DNA of 64,000 bases from Nicotiana tabacum (taxonomy: Eukaryota; Streptophyta; Magnoliopsida; Solanales; Solanaceae), in assembly GCF_000715075.1 (NCBI RefSeq), contig NC_134080.1, positions 39,288,758 through 39,352,757 on the forward strand, read 5' to 3'. Of this stretch, positions 58,688 through 64,000 are shown one piece after another. The notes beneath the pieces are model-generated. The model searched no databases and had not been told where the DNA came from. It saw nothing but the letters and a program-made list of their open reading frames with translations. Numbering within the stretch: the first letter of the stretch is position 1; the number at the start of each line of letters is the position of its first letter. Both the position numbers and the translations under genes were made by a program.

Positions 58688-61600
58688 ATGGCCCATATAA
58701 TTTTAAGTGATTCTGGTCTGGGTGTCGGGCCCACATGGAAGCCTACGTATAGCACACAAAATAATGTGAATCATGCGGAATTCTAGTTTTATGGCCGTAA
58801 AATGCAAAAAAAAAAAGAAAGAGAAATGATCATAGCGGGGAGATGACTATGGTTCCTTAGGTTGTATTTGATAGTCTAGAAAATTTTTAGGCAATCTGTG
58901 TCTGGGGGCCAGGGCTTAAGAGAAAGGCATGAGCTATAGCACACGAAAATATGGGAATCTAGCGAAATTTTAGTTTTATGGCTGCAACGTAAAATGCAAA
59001 AAAATGAGGAACGATCATGGCGGGGCGATGAATATGGTTCCTTAGGTCGTATATGATGGCCTAGATAACTTTAGGCGATTCGGATCTAGGGGTCAGGCCC
59101 ACGCGAAAGGCCTGCGCTATAGCACACGAAATAATGTGAATCATGCAAAATTCCAGTTTTATGGCCGTAAAATGCAAAAAAAAGAGGAACGGTCATAGTG
59201 TGGAGGTGACTATGGTTCCTTAAGTAGTATTTGATGGCCCCGAAAATTTTTAGGCGATCCGGGTGTAGAGTCCCGGTCCCACGCCGAAGGAGTAGGCTAT
59301 GCACACGAAAATATGAGAATCGGGTGGAATTCCAGTTTTATGGCCGTAATACATCAAAAAACTAGGAACGTTTATGGTAGGCGGTGACTATGGTACCTTA
59401 GGTCATATTTGATGGCCCAAATTGTTTTTAGACAATACAAGTCCGAAGCCCCATGCCCACGTGGAAGGCATGGGCTATAGTACGTGAAAATATGGGAATT
59501 AGGAGGAATTCCAGTTTAACATCCGTAAAAACAAAAAAAGGAGGAGCGGTAATGCAGGGCGATGACTATGGTTTTAGGTCGTATTTGATGGCCTAGTTAA
59601 TTTTTAGGCAATTTGGCTCCGGAGGCCCGGGCCCATGCAGAAGGCATCAGCTATAGCACCCAAACATATAGGAACTAGGCAGAATTCTAGTTTTATGGTC
59701 GTAAAATGATAAAAAATGAGGAACAACCATGGAAGGATAATGACTATAGTTCCTTAGGTCATATTTGATGGTTCGAAAATTCTTTAGGCGATCCGTGTCT
59801 GTGGTCCTGGTCCCACGCAGAAGGCATGGGCTATAGTACACGAGAATATGGAAATCGGGCAAAATGCCAATTTCACGGCTGTAAAACGCAAAAAAAAGGA
59901 ACGAACATGGAGGGGCAGTGAATATGGTTCCTTAGGTCATATTTGATGGTCCAAATTTTTTAGCAGGCGATCCAGGTCCGGAGGCCTCGGCCTACGCGAA
60001 AGGCATGGGCTATAACACACGAAAATATGGGAATCGGGAGGAATTCTAGTTTTATGGGCATAATATGCTAAACAACATGGAAAGTTCATGGCAGGGTGGT
60101 GTCTATGGTTCCTTAAGTCGTATTTGATGGCCCGAAAATCTTTTAGGCGATCCGGGTCTGGGGGCCCGGGCCCACGAGAAAGGCATGGGCTATAACACAT
60201 GAAAATATGAGAATCGGGCAAATTTCTAGTTTTACGGCTGTAAAACGGTCATATAGGGGCAGTGACTATGGTTACTTAGGTCGTATTTAATGGCCCAAAA
60301 AGCTTTTGGGCGATTCGAGTCCGGGGGATCGGGCCCACGAGGAAGGCGTGGGCTGTAGCACTCGAAAATACGGGAATCGGGCGGAATTTCAGTTTTATGG
60401 CCACAAAATGCAAAAAATAAGGAACGGTCATGGCGAGGCAGCGACTATGATTCCTTAGGTCGTATTTGATGGCCCAAAAATATTTTAGCGATCCGGGTCT
60501 GAGGTTCTAGTCCCAAGAAAAAGTGGGATATAACACATGAAAATAAAGGAATTGGGCAGAACTCCAATTTTATGGCCGGAAAATGCAAACAAAATGAGGA
60601 AAAATCATGGAAGGGCGGTGATTATAGTTACTTAGGTCATATTTGATGACCTAGAAATTTTTTAGGTGATCCAGGTCTGGGGGCCGGGGCCCACAAGGAA
60701 GGCGTGGGCTATATAACACGAAAATACAGGAATTAGATGGAATTAAAGTTTTATGGCCATTAAATGCAAAAAAACGAGGAACGTTCATGGCAGGGACTAC
60801 GGTTCATTAGGTTGTATTTGATGGCCCAAAAAATTTTAAGGTGATCCGGGTCTGGGGACCGGTTCCATAAGGAAGGCGTGGGCTATAACACACAAAAATA
60901 TGAGAATCGGGCGGAATTTCAGTTTTATGGCCGTAAAACGCAAAAACAACAAGGAACGGCCGTGGCGGGTCGATGACTATGGTTTGTTAGGTCGTATTTG
61001 ATGGCCCAAATTTTTTTTGAGGCAATCCAGGTCCGGGGGTCCGAGTTTACAAGGAAGACATAGGCTATAACACACAAAAATATGGGAATTAGGTAGAATT
61101 TCAGTTTTATAGCCGTAAAAGGCAAACAAAATGAGGAACACTCATGGCGAGGTGGTGAATTGGTTCCTTAGGTCGTATTTGATGGCCCGGAAATTTTTTA
61201 CGAGGTCCGGGTCCGGGGCCCGGGCCCACGAGGAAGACATGGGCTATAGCACACGAAAATATGGAAATCGGGGATAATTCCAGTTTATGGCTGTAAAACA
61301 CCAAAAAACGAGGAACGGTCATGGAGGGGAGGTGACTATGGCACCTAAGGTCATATTTGATGTCCCAAGAGTTTTTTAGGCGGTCTAAGTCCGGAGACCC
61401 GGGCCCATGCGGAAAGCATGGGCTATAACACATGAAAATATGAGAATCGGGAGAAATTCCAGTTTTATGGGCGTAAAATACAAAAAAACGTGGAAATGTC
61501 TTGGCAGGGCGGTGTCTATGTTTCCATAGGTTGTATTTGATGACCCGAAATATTTTTAAGCGATCCGGGTCTGGGAGCTCGGACCCACGAGGAAGGCGTG

Positions 61601-64000
61601 GGCTATAACACACGAAAATATGGGAAATAGGTGAAATTTCAGTTTTATGACCGTAAAACGGTCATGGAGGGGCAGTGACTATGGTTCCTTAGATCTATTT
61701 AATGGCCCAGAATATTATTAGGAGATCCGGGTCTGGGGGCCCACGAGGAAGGCGTGGGCTATAGCACTCGAAAATATGGAAGTCGGGCGGAATTCCAGTT
61801 TTATGACCGTAAAACGCAAAAAAATCGAGGAACGGTTGTGGTGGGGTGGAGAGTATGGTTTCTTAAGTCATATTTGATGGCCTGCAAAATTTTAAGGCGA
61901 TCCGGGGCCCGGGCCCACAAGGAAGGTGTGGCTATAGCACACAAAAATATGGGAATGAGGCGGACTTAAAGTTTTATGACTGTTAAACGCATAAAACTAG
62001 GAACGTTCATGGCGAGGCAGGGACTATGGTTCCTTAGGTCATATATGATGGCCCAAAAACCTTTTAGGCAATTCGAGTCCGTGCGCTCGGGTCCACGAGG
62101 AAGGCGTGGGCTATACCACACGAAAATATGGGAATCAGGCACAAATCCAGTTTTATAGCCGTAAAATGCAAAAACAAAATGAGGAACGATCGTGACAGGG
62201 TGGTGATTATGGTTTCTTAGGTCATATGTAATGGCTCGAAAATTCTTTAGGTGATCCAGGTTCGGGGTCCCGGGCCAAGAATGAAGGCGTGGGTTATAGC
62301 ACACGAAAATATGGGAATCAGGTGGAAATAAAGATTTATGGCCGTTAAACGCAAAAAAACGAGGAACGTTCATGGAAGGGCGGGGACTATGGTTCCTTAG
62401 GTCGTATTTGATGGCCCAAATTTTTTAGCAATCTGTGTATGGGATCGCGGGCCCAAGAAGAAGGCGTAGGCTATATCACACGAAAATATGAAAATCGGGC
62501 GTAATTCCAGTTTTATGGCCGGAAAACACAAAAAAGAGGAACGGTCGTGGTGGGACGATGATTGTGGTTTCTTAGGTCATATTTAATGGTTCGGTAAATT
62601 TTTAGGTGATCCGCGTCCGGGGGATCGGGCCCACAAGGAAGGCGTGGGCTATAACATACGAAATATGGGAATCAAGCGGAATTAAAGTTCTATGGCCGTT
62701 AAACCCAAAAAAACGAGGAACATTCATGGTGAGGCAGGGACTATGGTTCCTTAGGTTGTATTTGATGGCCTGAAATTTTTTTAGGCGATCCGGGTCCCTA
62801 GGCCTGGGTCCACGAGGAAGGCATGGGCTATAGCACACGAAAATATGAGAATCGGGCGGAATTCCAGTTTTATGGCCGTAAAACGCAAAGCAAATGAGGA
62901 ACGATCGTGGCGGGGCAGTGATTATGGTTCTCAGGTCATATTTGATGGCCCGAAAACTTTTAGGCGATCCGGGTCCGTGGCTTCGGCCTACAAGGAAGGC
63001 AGCACACAAAAATATGGGAAGCAGACAAAATTCCAGTTTTATGACCGTAAAACGCAAAAAAATGAGGATCGGTCATGTCGAGCGGTGACTAAGGTTCCTT
63101 AGGTATTATTTGATGGACTGGAAATTTTTTTAGGCAATCCGGGTTCGGGGGCTCGGGCTCACGAGGAAGGCGTGGGCTAAAGCACACGAAAATATGAAAA
63201 TTGGGCGGAATATCAATTTTATGGCCGTAATACGAATAAATATGAAGAACGGTCATGGCGAGGTGGTGAATTTGTTCCTTAGGCCATATTTTATGGCCCG
63301 GAAAATTTTTAAGCGATCGAGATACAAGGGTCTGGGCTCTCGAGGAAAGCCTGAGCTATAGTACATGAAAATATGGGAATCTGGCGGAATTCGAGTTTTA
63401 TGGCCGTAAAATGCAAACAAACGAGGAACGGTCATGAAGGTGCGTTGTCCATTGTTCCTTAGGTCGTATTTGATTGCCCGAAAAAAATAAGTGATCTGGG
63501 TCAGGGGGCCCGACCCCACGAGAAAGGCATGGGCTATAGCACATGAAAATATGAGAATTGAGCGAAATTCTAATTTTATGGTCATAAAATGCAAAAACAT
63601 GTAAAATGATCATGGCGGGGCAGTGAATATGATTCATTATGTCGTATTTGATGGACAAAATTTTTTTTAGGCAATCTGGGGGGCCCGGCCCACGAGGAAG
63701 GCGTGAGCTATAGCACACGAAAATATGGAAATAAGGTATAATTTCAGTTTTATGGCCCTAAAATGCCAAAAAATAAGGAACGGTCATAGAAGGCGGTGAC
63801 TATGGGACCTTAGGTCATATTTGATGGCCCGAATATTTTTTAGGCGATCCAGGTCCGGAGGCCTGGCCACAAGCGTAAGGCATGAGCTATAGCATATGAA
63901 AATATGAGAATTGGGAGGAATTCCAGTTTTATGGGCGTAAAAAGCAAAAAAACGTGAAACGGTTATGGTGAGGCAATTTCTATGGTTCCTTAGGTTGTAT
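58688..64000 (+). repeat. ~179-bp satellite array, block C2 (continues past window)
   Basis: Duplicate of block B2, about 30 monomers visible. Relative to the first copy it carries about 1.4 kb (near eight monomers) of extra array between about 60390 and 61790. Confidence 0.95.

Larger units (their letters stand above)
46505..64000 (+). repeat. 20.8-kb duplicated unit, second copy (runs off the window)
   Basis: Begins GTTTGCTAGGGAGGCAAAGAAG, matching 25655-25680 after a join with unrelated DNA. It follows the first copy nearly base for base, including both LTR-satellite junctions and the ATGGC repeats around TR-GAG. Confidence 0.93.

Overview
The window is plant nuclear repeat DNA with no host gene that I can support. 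The retroelement types (a Ty1/copia element with an initiator-Met primer site, an Athila-like Ty3/gypsy element with a tRNA-Asp primer site), a ~179 bp satellite and AT-rich microsatellites suggest a dicot. The general look (arrays of GCGGCCGC/GCGGTCCGC boxes, a satellite of about 180 bp) reminds me of Solanaceae, perhaps Nicotiana. That is recognition, not proof. Every long open frame belongs to a retroelement or is a chance frame inside the satellite.

Layout. (1) 1-8040: 3' part of a non-autonomous LTR element, here called TR-GAG (a gag-like ORF but no pol). Its 3' LTR (2135-8040) is split by a decayed copia element (about 3227-7860). (2) 8041-10008: AT-rich spacer with a (TA)n run, a palindromic minisatellite and a GAA tract. 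(3) 10009-15424, 29370-31905 and 37893-43940: one array of ~179 bp satellite monomers, all in one orientation, cut open by two insertions. (4) 15425-29369: an almost full-length but dead Athila-like element with 1.5 kb LTRs, a GTCAT target duplication, gag, protease, RT, RNase H, integrase and an env-like region. (5) 31906-37892: a complete TR-GAG copy on the minus strand, flanked by ATGGC. (6) 43941-46504: an unclassified insertion that ends the array. (7) 46505-64000: a near-identical second copy of everything from 25659 onward. It carries the Athila 3' end, satellite, TR-GAG and satellite again. The 20.8 kb unit 25659-46504 is therefore tandemly duplicated, and the second copy runs off the window.

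Order of events: satellite array first, then Athila and TR-GAG insertions into monomers, then the unclassified insertion, then the large duplication. The two copies later diverged by point changes, one repair scar and a ~1.4 kb change in array length.

The most interesting signals are cis-elements. Athila and TR-GAG share a tRNA-Asp primer site, the polypurine tract, two small hairpins whose stems are kept by compensating changes, and GC-rich palindrome clusters just upstream of LTR TATA boxes. The same cluster-plus-TATA layout occurs a second time inside Athila (22985-23286), ahead of the env-like ORF and followed by plausible splice sites. This hints at a separate internal promoter for that ORF.
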